From Paracoccus nototheniae (GTDB taxonomy: Bacteria > Pseudomonadota > Alphaproteobacteria > Rhodobacterales > Rhodobacteraceae): a stretch of 49,216 nt of DNA. Shown here in pieces: positions 25,129 through 34,452 of the stretch (position 1 is the first letter of the stretch; the number at the start of each line of letters is the position of its first letter). The stretch spans positions 1-49,216 of the forward strand of contig NZ_RQRT01000027.1 of the NCBI RefSeq assembly GCF_004335005.1, in the 5' to 3' direction. The notes beneath the pieces are model-generated. The model did not search any database. It saw only the letters and a program-made list of their open reading frames with translations, and had not been told where the DNA came from. A program made the position numbers and the translations under genes.

Positions 25129-26268
25129 ATGCTGGATGCCGCCGAACTGACCGCCCGCCTGATCCAATGCCCTTCGGTCACCCCGGAAGAGGGCGGCGCG
25201 CTGGTCCTGCTGGCCGATGAGCTGTCTGCGGCGGGCTTTGACTGCCACCGCATCGACCGCAACGGCACGTCGAACCTGTTTGCAAGATGGGGGGCCAAGG
25301 GCGCCCGGACCATCGGGTTCAACGGCCATACCGATGTGGTGCCGCCCGGCGATCTGGGGTCGTGGACGCATCCGCCCTTTTCGGGCCACTGGGACGCCGA
25401 TGACGTGATCTGGGGGCGCGGCGCCACCGACATGAAATCGGGCGTCGCGGCCTTTGTCACGGCCGCCATCGACTTCGTCCGCGACACACCGCCCGATGGC
25501 GCCGTGATCCTGACCATCACCGGGGATGAGGAAGGACCGTCCCGCGACGGCACCATCGCCATCCTCGACTGGATGGCGGCCAACGGCGAACGCATGGATG
25601 CCTGCATCGTCGGAGAGCCCTCGAACCCCGAGATCATGGGCGAGATGATGAAGATCGGCCGGCGCGGCGCGGTCACCTTCCGCATCGACGCCAAAGGGGT
25701 GCAGGGTCATGCCGCCTATCCCCATCGCGCGAAAAACCCGCTGCATGCGCTGACGCGGATGCTGGCCGAACTGACCGCCGACCCTCTGGATCAGGGGACC
25801 GACCATTTCGACCCCACGGGTCTGCAGATCACCTCGATCGATTGCGGAAATCCGGCGTCCAACGTGATCCCCGAAACCGCGCGCGCCATCGTCAATATCC
25901 GCTTCAACGACCTGCATACCGGCGCCTCGCTGACCGATCTGTTGCGCGACCATGCCGGGCGCATCACCGCCGAGACCGGCGTCACCGTGAGCGTCAGCGC
26001 CGACATCTCGGGCGAGGCGTTTCTGACCGAACCGGGCGCCTTCGTCGATCTGGTGCGCGGCGTGGTCACGCAGGAAACCAACCGCCAGCCGGTCCTGTCC
26101 ACCTCGGGCGGCACCTCGGATGCGCGTTTCGTCAAGGATCACTGCCCGGTGGTGGAATTCGGGCTGGTCGGTGCCCACATGCATCAGGTGAACGAACGCG
26201 TGCCCGCCCAGCAGGTCCGCCAGTTGAAGACCATTTACCAGCGTATTCTGGAAAGATATTTCGAATGA
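25129..26268 (+). CDS. dapE: Succinyl-diaminopimelate desuccinylase
   Basis: A 379-residue zinc peptidase-family (M20) enzyme of lysine and peptidoglycan precursor synthesis; it hydrolyses N-succinyl-LL-diaminopimelate. Metal and catalytic motifs are [13 protein letters not shown] (about 66-78), [15 protein letters not shown], the catalytic glutamate in [20 protein letters not shown], and the late [12 protein letters not shown] and [11 protein letters not shown]. The dimerisation domain begins around [24 protein letters not shown] lies ten bases before the ATG. It is the first of three overlapping genes, dapE, a GNAT gene and rnr. lysA at 47.3 kb catalyses a later step. Confidence 0.96.
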   Translation: MLDAAELTARLIQCPSVTPEEGGALVLLADELSAAGFDCHRIDRNGTSNLFARWGAKGARTIGFNGHTDVVPPGDLGSWTHPPFSGHWDADDVIWGRGATDMKSGVAAFVTAAIDFVRDTPPDGAVILTITGDEEGPSRDGTIAILDWMAANGERMDACIVGEPSNPEIMGEMMKIGRRGAVTFRIDAKGVQGHAAYPHRAKNPLHALTRMLAELTADPLDQGTDHFDPTGLQITSIDCGNPASNVIPETARAIVNIRFNDLHTGASLTDLLRDHAGRITAETGVTVSVSADISGEAFLTEPGAFVDLVRGVVTQETNRQPVLSTSGGTSDARFVKDHCPVVEFGLVGAHMHQVNERVPAQQVRQLKTIYQRILERYFE

Positions 26269-26690
26269 TCATCCAAGAGACACGCGACCTGGCCGCCTGC
26301 CACGCCCTGCGCCGCACCGTCTTCATTGACGAACAGGGCGTCCCCGAGGCCGACGAGATGGACGATCAGGACGCCGCCGCGATCCATCTGCTGGCACGCG
26401 ACGGCGGCCGGCCCGTGGGTTCCGCCCGGCTGCTGATCAAGGGCGATCTGGGCAAGATCGGTCGCGTCTGTGTCCTGGCCGATCAGCGCGGCACCGGCCT
26501 TGGCGCGGCACTGATCCGCGCCGCGCTGGACGTGTTGCGCGCGCGCGGCGTGGCGCAGGCGCGGCTTGGATCCCAGACCCATGCCATCGGATTTTATGAA
26601 AAACTGGGCTTTGTCGCGGAAGGCCCGGTCTATCACGATGCGGGCATTCCGCATCGTGATATGGCCCTGAACCTGCAAGTGACCTCATGA
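26265..26690 (+). CDS. GNAT family N-acetyltransferase (ElaA-like)
   Basis: A 141-residue acetyltransferase. [20 protein letters not shown] (about 14-33) is the ElaA-type N-terminal motif; the CoA loop is [15 protein letters not shown], and [18 protein letters not shown] is the C-terminal strand with the catalytic tyrosine. It ends in GIPHRDMAL, typical of this branch. The acceptor is unknown. Its ATG overlaps the dapE TGA and its own TGA overlaps the rnr ATG, so all three are translated together. Confidence 0.9.
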   Translation: MIIQETRDLAACHALRRTVFIDEQGVPEADEMDDQDAAAIHLLARDGGRPVGSARLLIKGDLGKIGRVCVLADQRGTGLGAALIRAALDVLRARGVAQARLGSQTHAIGFYEKLGFVAEGPVYHDAGIPHRDMALNLQVTS

Positions 26691-28942
26691 CCCTGCCTCC
26701 CAGCCAGATCCCCAGCAAGGCCCAGATCCTTGAATGGGTGGCCGAACATCCCGACGCCAATTCCAAGCGCGACATCGCCAAGGCCTTTGGCATCAAGGGT
26801 GCCGAGCGGATCGAGCTGAAACGCCTGCTGAAAGAACTGGAGGCCGAGGGCCTGCTGGAACGCCGCCGCCGCCATTATCTGGATGCGGAAAAGCTGCCCC
26901 CGGTGACTGTGCTGGAACTGCTGGCCCCCGACGGGTCGGGCGATCTGTTCGCGCGACCGCTGGAATATCAGGGCGACGGGCCGATGCCGCGCATCCTGTT
27001 CAGCCCGCGCAAGGCCGACCCCGCCTTGGGGCGCGGTGACCGCTTTCTGGCCAACCTGATCCCGGTCATGGGCGAGGATTACCAGTACCAGGCCCGCCTG
27101 ATCCGCCGCATCGCCGCCAATCCGAACCGCATCACCGGCATCTTCCGCGCCGACAGCGAGGGCGGGCGCATCCTGCCCATCGACAAGGGGCAGGACAAGG
27201 AATGGCGCATCCGCGCCGATGCCACCCTTGGGGCCGAAAACGGCGAACTGGTACAGGCCGAACAGGTCGGTCCCCGCGCCCGCATGGGCCTGCCGATGGC
27301 GCGCATCATCGAACGCCTGGGCGATCCGTCCGCACCCCGCGCGGTCAGCCTGATCGCCATCCATCAGCACGGCATCCCCGACCGCTTCCCCGACAAGGCC
27401 ATCTCCGAGGCCGAGGCCGCCCAGCCCGCGCCCAGCAAGGGCCGCGACGACCTGCGCGCCCTGCCGCTGGTCACCATCGACCCCTCGGATGCGCGCGATC
27501 ATGATGACGCGGTGGCGGCCTTCGTCGAGGATGACGGCGGCGCGACCATCTGGGTGGCCATCGCCGATGTCGCCCATTACGTCCGCACCGGGTCGGCGCT
27601 GGACCGCGAGGCCTGGACGCGCGGCAATTCGACCTATTTCCCCGATCGCGTGGTCCCGATGCTGCCCGAGGCTTTGTCGGCCGATCTCTGCTCGCTGCAC
27701 GAGGGTGTGGACCGCCCCGTCATCGCGGTCGAGATGCGGCTGGACGCGCAGGGCAACAAGACCGGCCATAAATTCCACCGCGCCATGATGAACAGCCGCG
27801 CCAGCTTGGCTTATGAACAGGCGCAGGCCGGGGCGGATGGCACGCCCGACGCCCAGACCGAACCGCTGATGGATGATGTGATCCGCCCCCTCTGGCATGC
27901 CTATGGGTTGCTGAAAGGCGCGCGCGAACGCCGCCAGCCGCTGGATCTGGACCTGCCCGAACGCCGGATCGAGCTGACCCCCGAAGGCCGGGTCAAGGCC
28001 GTGGCCTTTCGCGACCGCCTGGACGCGCATCGCCTGATCGAGGAATTCATGGTGCTGGCCAATGTCGCCGCCGCCGAGGAACTGGCCCGCCGCCAGCGCC
28101 CCCTGCTGTTCCGCGTCCACGAGGAACCCAGTCTGGACAAGATGGATGCCCTGCGCGAGGTGGCCCAGGCCTCGGGCTTTACGCTGGCCAGGGGGCAGGT
28201 CTTGCATACCAGCCAGCTGAACCGCCTTCTGGCGCAGGCCCAGGGCACCGATTTCGACGAGCTGATCAACATCTCGACCCTGCGATCCATGACGCAGGCC
28301 TATTACCATCCGGAAAACTTCGGTCATTTCGGGTTGTCGCTGAAAAGCTATGCACATTTCACATCACCCATCCGCCGCTATGCCGACCTGATCGTGCACC
28401 GGGCGCTGATCAGTGCGCATGGCTGGGGCAAGGACGGGCTCGGCCATGACGAGACCGACCGCCTGCCCGAAACCGCGATCCACATCAGCGAGACCGAACG
28501 CCGATCCATGGCCGCCGAACGCGACACCACCGACCGCTATCTGGCGGCCTTCCTGTCCGAACGGGTCGGCACCGAAATGACCGGGCGCATCAGCGGCATC
28601 CAGAAATTCGGCGCCTTCATCAAGTTGGACGAGACTGGCGCAGACGGCCTGCTGCCCATCCGCGCCATCGGCAACGAATATTTCCACTTCGACCCCGATG
28701 CCCGCACCCTGATCGGCAGCGAGACCGGGCTGGAGCTGGGCATCGGCCAACGCGTCACCGTGCGACTGGCCGAGGCGATCCCGATGACCGGCGGCCTGAC
28801 TCTCGATCTGCTGGAACTGGAAGGCCGCACCCTGCCGCGCGGCCCTACCAAGGGAAAACGCGTCCGCAGCCCCGGCCAGACCGCCGTCAAGGCCCGCTTG
28901 GCCAAGGTCAAACGCGCCACCAAACGCCGCCGCAAGCGCTGA
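26687..28942 (+). CDS. rnr: Ribonuclease R
   Basis: A 751-residue 3-prime to 5-prime processive exoribonuclease that degrades structured RNA and takes part in rRNA quality control. Order of domains: an N-terminal helix-turn-helix region (SKRDIAKAFGIKGAERIELK), cold-shock-like domains, the RNB catalytic domain with the metal site TIDPSDARDHDDAV (about 263-276), SYAHFTSPIRRYADLIVHR, the S1 domain (MTGRISGIQKFGAFIKLDE) and a basic tail ending KRATKRRRKR. Length is as usual for RNase R and longer than RNase II. The ATG overlaps the GNAT stop. A GGATATTT element lies after the stop, pointing toward this gene from the convergent atoE side. Confidence 0.97.
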   Translation: MTLPPSQIPSKAQILEWVAEHPDANSKRDIAKAFGIKGAERIELKRLLKELEAEGLLERRRRHYLDAEKLPPVTVLELLAPDGSGDLFARPLEYQGDGPMPRILFSPRKADPALGRGDRFLANLIPVMGEDYQYQARLIRRIAANPNRITGIFRADSEGGRILPIDKGQDKEWRIRADATLGAENGELVQAEQVGPRARMGLPMARIIERLGDPSAPRAVSLIAIHQHGIPDRFPDKAISEAEAAQPAPSKGRDDLRALPLVTIDPSDARDHDDAVAAFVEDDGGATIWVAIADVAHYVRTGSALDREAWTRGNSTYFPDRVVPMLPEALSADLCSLHEGVDRPVIAVEMRLDAQGNKTGHKFHRAMMNSRASLAYEQAQAGADGTPDAQTEPLMDDVIRPLWHAYGLLKGARERRQPLDLDLPERRIELTPEGRVKAVAFRDRLDAHRLIEEFMVLANVAAAEELARRQRPLLFRVHEEPSLDKMDALREVAQASGFTLARGQVLHTSQLNRLLAQAQGTDFDELINISTLRSMTQAYYHPENFGHFGLSLKSYAHFTSPIRRYADLIVHRALISAHGWGKDGLGHDETDRLPETAIHISETERRSMAAERDTTDRYLAAFLSERVGTEMTGRISGIQKFGAFIKLDETGADGLLPIRAIGNEYFHFDPDARTLIGSETGLELGIGQRVTVRLAEAIPMTGGLTLDLLELEGRTLPRGPTKGKRVRSPGQTAVKARLAKVKRATKRRRKR

Positions 28943-28944
28943 AC

Positions 28945-28998
28945 CTCTTCTTCTTCAGAGAAATATCCCGGGGGGTCTGGGGGGCTGGCCCCCCAGCC
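28945..28998 (-). repeat. Intergenic GGATATTT element, copy C
   Basis: On the minus strand: hairpin CTGGGGGG/CCCCCCAG (28977-28996), then a C-run and GGGATATTT-CTC-TGAAGAAGAAG. It fills the 60-bp gap between the convergent rnr and atoE genes and is oriented with atoE. It may terminate both transcripts. Confidence 0.75.
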
Positions 28999-29002
28999 TC
29001 TC

Positions 29003-30313
29003 TCATGCGTAATACAACACCCCGCCGATCACTGCGCCCACCACGACCAGGTGAATCACGCAGAACCCCATGATATCGCGCGCCTTCAGCCCGGCGATTC
29101 CCAGCATCGGCAGCGCCCAGAAGGGCTGCAGAAGGTTGGTCCAGGCATCCCCCCAGGCCACGGCCATTGCCACGCGCGGCAGATCCGCCCCAAGCGCCGC
29201 CGCAGCCGGCAGCATGACCGGCGCCTGCACCGCCCATTGCCCGCCGCCCGAGGGGACGAAGACATTGACGATCCCGGCGGCGATAAAGCTCCAGAACGGC
29301 AGGGTCTGGGCGGTCGAGATCGACACGAACCATTCCGACAGGCTGGCCGCCAGCCCGCTTTCGACCATGATCGCCATGATCCCGGCATAAAAGGGGAACT
29401 GGATCACGATGCCTGCGCCACCGCGCACCGCATCGTCCAGCGCGGCCAGCAGGCTGCGGGGCGTGCCGTGGCACAGAATGCCCAGAAACAGGAACATGAA
29501 ATTCACCACGTTCAGGTTCAGCGCACCGCCGCCCAGAAAATGCAGCAGCAGCCAAGCCAGACCGGGCACCCCGATCAAAATCATCAGCAGCGGGCTGGTC
29601 TCCAGCCACTCGGCCGGGGTGGGGGTGGCGGCGCGGGGCGCAGGCGGGGCATCGCGCAGCCGGTCCGGGTCGATCAGCACCTGTTCATGTTCCAGCGGCA
29701 GCATCAGCCGGTTGACCAGCGGCACCACGATGAACAGCGCCGCGACGATCAGCAGGTTCCAGCCCGCAAAGATCGTCTCTGACGTGGGGATGACGCCGAT
29801 CTGGGCTTCGGTGAAATGGCCCGGCGTGGCGATGGTCAGCGGGATCGAACCCGACAGCCCGCCATGCCAGATGACAAAGCCGGAATAGGCGGCGGCGACC
29901 AGCAGGCGGTAATCGACCTGCACCTGCCGGGCGATCTCTCGCGCAAAGATCGCGCCCACGACCAACCCGAATCCCCAGTTGATCCAGCTGGCGGCCAGCG
30001 ACACGACGCTGACAAGAATGATCGCCCCGCCCCGGCTGCGCGCCAGGCCCGCCAGCCGCGCCAGCACCCGCCGCACCGGCGGCGACGAGGCCAGAATATA
30101 GCCCGTCACCAGCACCAGCAGCATCTGCATGGCGAATGACAACAGTTCCCAGAACCCGTTGCCCCACATCTGCACCAGATCGACGGGGTTGGTGCCCTCG
30201 CTCAGCATGGCGGCGGCGGCGGCCAGCAGGGTCAGCACGATGACAAAGATGAAGGCGTCGGGCAGCCAACGCTCCATCAGTCTTGTGGCCGGTCGGGCCA
30301 GAAATCTCAGCAT
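29003..30313 (-). CDS. Short-chain fatty acid transporter, AtoE/TIGR00366 family
   Basis: A 436-residue inner-membrane protein with roughly ten to twelve helices. Family landmarks are ARPATRLMERWLPDAFIFV, NGFWELLSFAMQMLLVLVTG, ASWINWGFGLVVGAIFARE, AYSGFVIWHGGLSGSIPLT, IVIQFPFYAGIMAIMVESG, NVFVPSGGGQWAVQAPVMLPA and GDAWTNLLQPFWALPMLGI. E. coli AtoE imports short-chain fatty acids such as butyrate or acetoacetate, which fits a PHB-making cell. AGGAGGAGG lies before the ATG at 30313. No ato genes are adjacent. Substrate is inferred. Confidence 0.9.
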   Translation of the reverse strand: MLRFLARPATRLMERWLPDAFIFVIVLTLLAAAAAMLSEGTNPVDLVQMWGNGFWELLSFAMQMLLVLVTGYILASSPPVRRVLARLAGLARSRGGAIILVSVVSLAASWINWGFGLVVGAIFAREIARQVQVDYRLLVAAAYSGFVIWHGGLSGSIPLTIATPGHFTEAQIGVIPTSETIFAGWNLLIVAALFIVVPLVNRLMLPLEHEQVLIDPDRLRDAPPAPRAATPTPAEWLETSPLLMILIGVPGLAWLLLHFLGGGALNLNVVNFMFLFLGILCHGTPRSLLAALDDAVRGGAGIVIQFPFYAGIMAIMVESGLAASLSEWFVSISTAQTLPFWSFIAAGIVNVFVPSGGGQWAVQAPVMLPAAAALGADLPRVAMAVAWGDAWTNLLQPFWALPMLGIAGLKARDIMGFCVIHLVVVGAVIGGVLYYA

Positions 30314-30394
30314 GGGATCCTCCTCCTCTTGGCCCGACAGGCTGCGACAAGAGAAGGGGAATGGCAACGCGGGATGACGGTGCGGCGACCCTGC

Positions 30395-30411
30395 GTCACC
30401 GATACGGTGAC
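30395..30411. terminator. Hairpin downstream of the HlyD gene
   Basis: Perfect 7-bp arms GTCACCG and CGGTGAC around ATA, in the 120-bp gap between the end of the HlyD gene and the start of atoE, 23 bp after the HlyD stop. No T-run follows, so it may instead be an operator for atoE. Confidence 0.35.
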
Positions 30412-30433
30412 CGGCGCGCCCCGCGAAAACCGG

Positions 30434-31765
30434 TCAGCTTTCGCGGAAGGCGCGGTTGAAGTAATCGGCCAGTGGTTTCACCAGATAGCCCATCGGGCTG
30501 CGGTCGCCGGTCTGGATATAGACCTCGACCGGCATGCCCGGAACCAGCGCCAGACTGCCCAGCTTTTCCAGTTCTTCGGGCGGGATCGACACTTCGGCGC
30601 GGTAATAAGGGGTCCGAGTCGCCTCGTCCATCATCGCATCCGCCGAGATGCGGTCCAGCCGGCCATCGATTTCGGGCGTGGTGCGCGACGAAAAGGCCGA
30701 AAAGCGCAGCACGACCGGCTGGCCCAGCAGAACCTCGTCGATATTGATGGTGGCGATCCGCGCGCCGATGACCAGAGGCCGGTCCTGCGGGATCAGATAC
30801 AGCAGCGGATCGGCGGGCCGGATCACCGAACGCGGCGTGGTCACCTGCATGTTGTAGACCAGCCCCGATACCGGCGCCCGGATTTCCAGCCGGTCCAGCT
30901 GTTCGAACAGGCTGCGGCGGCGTTCGGCCAGCTCCAGCTCGCGATATCCCAGATCGCGCAGCTCTGTCTCGGCCTGTTCGCGGCGTTCGGCGGCCAGACG
31001 CAGGCGCTGGATTTCCAGCTCGGTCTGGCGGATCGCGGCCGAGGCGCGCCCGGCCTGCAACGACCCCATCTCTCCGTCGATGCGCGCGGCCTCTCTCTCC
31101 AGCGCCGAGACGCGGCTGGCCTGGGCCAGACCCCGGTCCAGCAGGCTTTGCTGGTCGGTCAGCTCTCGTCCGATCAGTCCGCGTTGGGTGCCAAGCGCGG
31201 CAATCTGGGCGTCGATGCCGTCCACCTCGGAATCGATCTGGTCGGATTGCTTGGCCAATTGGTCCAGCGACTGGCGCAGCGTGTCCAGCCGCGTCAGGAA
31301 CAGGCTGGTCTGCCCTTCGACCAGATCGGCCAAAGCGGGCTTGGCCTCGGCCGCCATCAGCAGTTCGGCGGGGAAGGTGATGTCGGTGGCCGCGGCACGT
31401 TCGGCCTCCAACCGCCCGCGGCGGGCCAGAATTTCGAAATACTGCCCCTCGACGATGGTGTGCTCGGTGCGCAGCAGGGTGCCGTCCAGCGACAGCAGCA
31501 GGTCGCCCGCCGCGACCAGCGTGCCTTCGGACACGGCGATGCTTTGGACGACGCCGCCATCGGGATGCTGGACGACCTGACGCTGCTGTTCGACCTCGAC
31601 CTGCCCGGTGGCGACCACGGCGCCGGAAATCCGGGTCATCGTCGCCCAAACGGCAAAGCCCCCCAACAGCACCAGAACGGCGATCACCCCGGCCAGAATC
31701 GGCCCGCGCACGGGCCAGCGCTGATCGCCCGAGGCAGGTTTCTTGGGTTTGTCCCGAGTGCTCAT
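30434..31765 (-). CDS. Type I secretion membrane fusion protein (HlyD family)
   Basis: A 443-residue periplasmic adaptor that links an ABC exporter to an outer-membrane channel. A short cytoplasmic start is followed by one membrane helix (ILAGVIAVLVLLGGFAVWA, about 24-42), then the lipoyl half-motif VVQHPDGGVVQSIAVSEGTLV. A long coiled-coil (about 120-290, rich in Gln, Arg and Leu) comes next, followed by the second lipoyl half RAPVSGLVYNMQVTTPRSVI and a beta-barrel domain ending in RAFRES. The ATG overlaps the stop of the ABC gene as ATGA, so the two are one unit. No TolC-like gene or RTX substrate is nearby. Confidence 0.93.
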   Translation of the reverse strand: MSTRDKPKKPASGDQRWPVRGPILAGVIAVLVLLGGFAVWATMTRISGAVVATGQVEVEQQRQVVQHPDGGVVQSIAVSEGTLVAAGDLLLSLDGTLLRTEHTIVEGQYFEILARRGRLEAERAAATDITFPAELLMAAEAKPALADLVEGQTSLFLTRLDTLRQSLDQLAKQSDQIDSEVDGIDAQIAALGTQRGLIGRELTDQQSLLDRGLAQASRVSALEREAARIDGEMGSLQAGRASAAIRQTELEIQRLRLAAERREQAETELRDLGYRELELAERRRSLFEQLDRLEIRAPVSGLVYNMQVTTPRSVIRPADPLLYLIPQDRPLVIGARIATINIDEVLLGQPVVLRFSAFSSRTTPEIDGRLDRISADAMMDEATRTPYYRAEVSIPPEELEKLGSLALVPGMPVEVYIQTGDRSPMGYLVKPLADYFNRAFRES

Positions 31766-33513
31766 GCGACGCCCCCGCCTTGTCCCGCGGCTTGGGCCTG
31801 ACGGATCTGGGCCGAGTTCTGAACCATCTGTTCCAGCACCTTGTCGCGCGGGCCGAAGGCGCGGCGGATCCCGGCCTCCAGCACCAGCAGGTTTTCGCAT
31901 TCATGGATCGCGGCGGGGCGGTGGGCCATGATGATGACCGTGCCGCCCTGCGCCTTCAGCCGCCGGATCGCGGCGTTCAGCGCGTCCGATCCCAGATTGT
32001 CCAGATTCGAGTTCGGCTCGTCCAGCACCAGCAGCACCGGGTCTGGATAGAGCGCGCGGGCCAGTCCGATGCGCTGGATCTGCCCGCCCGACAGACGGCC
32101 CGCCGTCTGGCTGATGCGGGTGTCATAGCCCTGCGGCAGGTCCAGAATCATCTGATGCGCCGCTGCCGCCTGCGCGGCGCGCACCACACGGTCTGGATCG
32201 GGGCTGTCGGAAAGACGGGCAATGTTTTCGGCGATCGTTCCGTCGAACAGGGTCACCTGTTGCGGCAGATAGCCGATCAGGCTGCCCAGAACATCGGGGT
32301 GATACTGATCCAGCGTCGCGCCGCCAAGGCGGATGCTGCCCCCGCCGACGCCCCAAGCGCCGATCAGGGCGCGGGCCAGCGTCGATTTCCCGGCACCCGA
32401 GGGCCCGATCACCCCAAGGGCGGTGCCCGGCACCACGCCGAAGCTGACGCCGCGCAGGGTGGCCTGCCCCTCGCCCGGGGGGGCGACGGACAGGTTGCGC
32501 ACCTCCAGCCGGGCCTCGGGGCGGGGCAGGGGGGTGCGGTCGGTATCGGCGGGCTGTCGCGACAACAGCCCCGCCAGACGTGCCCAGCCATCTTGCGCCG
32601 CCTGCACTGTGGGCCAGCCGCCGACCAGCTGATCGACCGGCGCCAGCGCCCGGCCCATGACGATGGAACTGGCGATCATCGCGCCCGGCGTCAGTTCCTG
32701 ACGCAGCACCAGCAGGGCGCCGGCGGCCAGCATCGCGCTTTGCAGAAACAGCCGGAAGGTGCGGGAAAACACGCTGAACCCTGCCGACAGATCGCCCGCC
32801 CGAACGGTATTGTCCTGAGCGACGGATCGCGCGATCCGCCAGCGCGCAAAGGTCGCGCCGCGCATGCCGAGGGCGCCGATCACCTCGCCCTCGTCCCGAT
32901 AGAGATCGGCCATCCGCTGCGCCTGCGCGCCCGCCTGAACAGAGCCTTGCAACGGCGCTTTGGTCAGCACCCGGTTCAGGATCGTCGTGACGACCAGAAT
33001 GATGCCGCCGACCGTGGCCACGATCCCCAGCAGCGGGTGAAACACAAAGATCGCCGCCAGAAACAGCGGCGCCCAGGGCAGATCGAAAAAGGCCAGCATC
33101 ACCGGGGATCCCAGCAGCCGCTGCACCGCATCCAGATCACGCATGCCGCTGGCCGTGGCGCCTGATTCGTCGCCATGCCGCGCCCCTTCGCGCAGGGCGG
33201 CGTTGAAGACCCGCCCCTCCATCCGGTCCTGAAAGCGGGCGGCGATCCGGCCCATCACGCGATTGCGAATCAGGTCGATGACACCCATCAGCGCGAACAG
33301 GAACACAACCAGCACGAACAAGGCCGCCAAAGTCTCGACGCTGCGCGAGGCCAGAACCCGGTCATAGACCTGCAGCATGAACAGCGGTCCGGTCAGCATC
33401 AGCAGGTTCACCACCGCCGAAAAGACGCCCACGGCCAGAAACAGCCGCCAGCCGGTGGCCCGGGCGGCGCGCAACTCGCGGTTGCCGTCGGGGGAAATCA
33501 CGCCTTTGACCAT
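31762..33513 (-). CDS. Type I secretion system permease/ATPase
   Basis: A 583-residue ABC exporter with fused membrane and ATPase domains, PrtD/RsaD-like and without an N-terminal peptidase domain. Helices include FLAVGVFSAVVNLLMLTGPLF, LAALFVLVVFLFALMGVIDL and LGIVATVGGIILVVTTIL. The ATPase has Walker A GPSGAGKST (about residue 367), Q-loop YLPQQVTLF, signature RLSGGQIQR, Walker B VLLVLDEPNSNLD and switch IIMAHRP. Such exporters secrete RTX proteins, proteases or S-layer proteins directly out of the cell. The substrate is not in the window. It is divergent from mlaA. Confidence 0.94.
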   Translation of the reverse strand: MVKGVISPDGNRELRAARATGWRLFLAVGVFSAVVNLLMLTGPLFMLQVYDRVLASRSVETLAALFVLVVFLFALMGVIDLIRNRVMGRIAARFQDRMEGRVFNAALREGARHGDESGATASGMRDLDAVQRLLGSPVMLAFFDLPWAPLFLAAIFVFHPLLGIVATVGGIILVVTTILNRVLTKAPLQGSVQAGAQAQRMADLYRDEGEVIGALGMRGATFARWRIARSVAQDNTVRAGDLSAGFSVFSRTFRLFLQSAMLAAGALLVLRQELTPGAMIASSIVMGRALAPVDQLVGGWPTVQAAQDGWARLAGLLSRQPADTDRTPLPRPEARLEVRNLSVAPPGEGQATLRGVSFGVVPGTALGVIGPSGAGKSTLARALIGAWGVGGGSIRLGGATLDQYHPDVLGSLIGYLPQQVTLFDGTIAENIARLSDSPDPDRVVRAAQAAAAHQMILDLPQGYDTRISQTAGRLSGGQIQRIGLARALYPDPVLLVLDEPNSNLDNLGSDALNAAIRRLKAQGGTVIIMAHRPAAIHECENLLVLEAGIRRAFGPRDKVLEQMVQNSAQIRQAQAAGQGGGVA

Positions 33514-33588
33514 ACATCACGCCTTCAGATGCCCCCTGCGCCGGGGCTTGCCTCGTTACCGCCGCGACCATATCACCGCGCAGGGCAT

Positions 33589-34452
33589 ATGCCAGCCTGC
33601 CCCCGACCGTTGCACAGAAAGGTTAGGAAACCCTTGCGCCCGTTCCGCCGCCCTTATCCGCCCGTTCTGGCTTTGGTTCTGACGGCGCTGGTCGTTGCGG
33701 GCTGCGCCGCGCGCCCGGTCCAGCCGGAGGGTGCCGGACAGGACGGCATTGTCATCAACGACCCTCATGAGGCGCAGAACCGCCGCATCCATGCCTTCAA
33801 CAAGGGGCTGGATGCGCGGATCATCGGCCCCGTCGCCAATCTGGTGAAGGGCGACGGTGATGCGGCCGCCGCGCCCCGCGATCCCGACGCGCCGATCGGA
33901 CCGTTGCAGATGGTCATCAATGCCGGGCGCAACCTGTCCCTGCCGGTCAAATCGGTCAACGGGCTGCTGCAGGGCAAGCCGCGCGATGCGGGGGCGAACC
34001 TGACGCGCTTCGCGGTCAATTCGACCCTCGGGCTGGGCGGGCTGTTCGATCCCGCCGCCGACAGCTTTGGCGTGACTGAGCGTGATACCGATTTCGGACA
34101 GACGCTGGCGGTCTGGGGCGTCCCCGAGGGCGCTTATGTGGAACTGCCGGTGCTGGGACCGTCCACGCAGCGCGATGCGGTGGGGCAGGTCGTCGATCTG
34201 CTGATCGATCCGCTGTACCATCTGCTGGACGGGCGGCAGGCGGGGGCGGTCTTTGGTCTGCGCGTCGCGTCAAAAGCCGGTGATCGGGCGCGGTTCGGGG
34301 ATACGGTGGATGGCATCCTGCAAGGAAGTGCGGATAGCTATGCCCAGACACGGCTGATCTGGCTGATGAACCGCCGCCACGATTTGGGAGAGACCAGTGA
34401 CGATTATGACCCCTATGACGATGCCCAGGTCATGGACCCCTATGCGGACTGA
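33589..34452 (+). CDS. mlaA: MlaA/VacJ family outer-membrane lipoprotein
   Basis: A 287-residue (ATG start) lipoprotein that removes misplaced phospholipids from the outer leaflet of the outer membrane in the Mla pathway. The signal peptide reaches the lipobox VVAGC; the mature part has the family signature NDPHEAQNRRIHAFNKGLD, then INAGRNLSLPVKSVNGLLQG, FAVNSTLGLGGLFDPA, DFGQTLAVWGVPEGAYVELP and GLRVASKAGDR. Start choice is uncertain: ATG 33589 has AGGG close by, but an in-frame TTG at 33634 has AGGAA upstream and gives a more usual 24-residue signal. Its end overlaps mlaC by 11 bp. Confidence 0.92.
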   Translation: MPACPRPLHRKVRKPLRPFRRPYPPVLALVLTALVVAGCAARPVQPEGAGQDGIVINDPHEAQNRRIHAFNKGLDARIIGPVANLVKGDGDAAAAPRDPDAPIGPLQMVINAGRNLSLPVKSVNGLLQGKPRDAGANLTRFAVNSTLGLGGLFDPAADSFGVTERDTDFGQTLAVWGVPEGAYVELPVLGPSTQRDAVGQVVDLLIDPLYHLLDGRQAGAVFGLRVASKAGDRARFGDTVDGILQGSADSYAQTRLIWLMNRRHDLGETSDDYDPYDDAQVMDPYAD

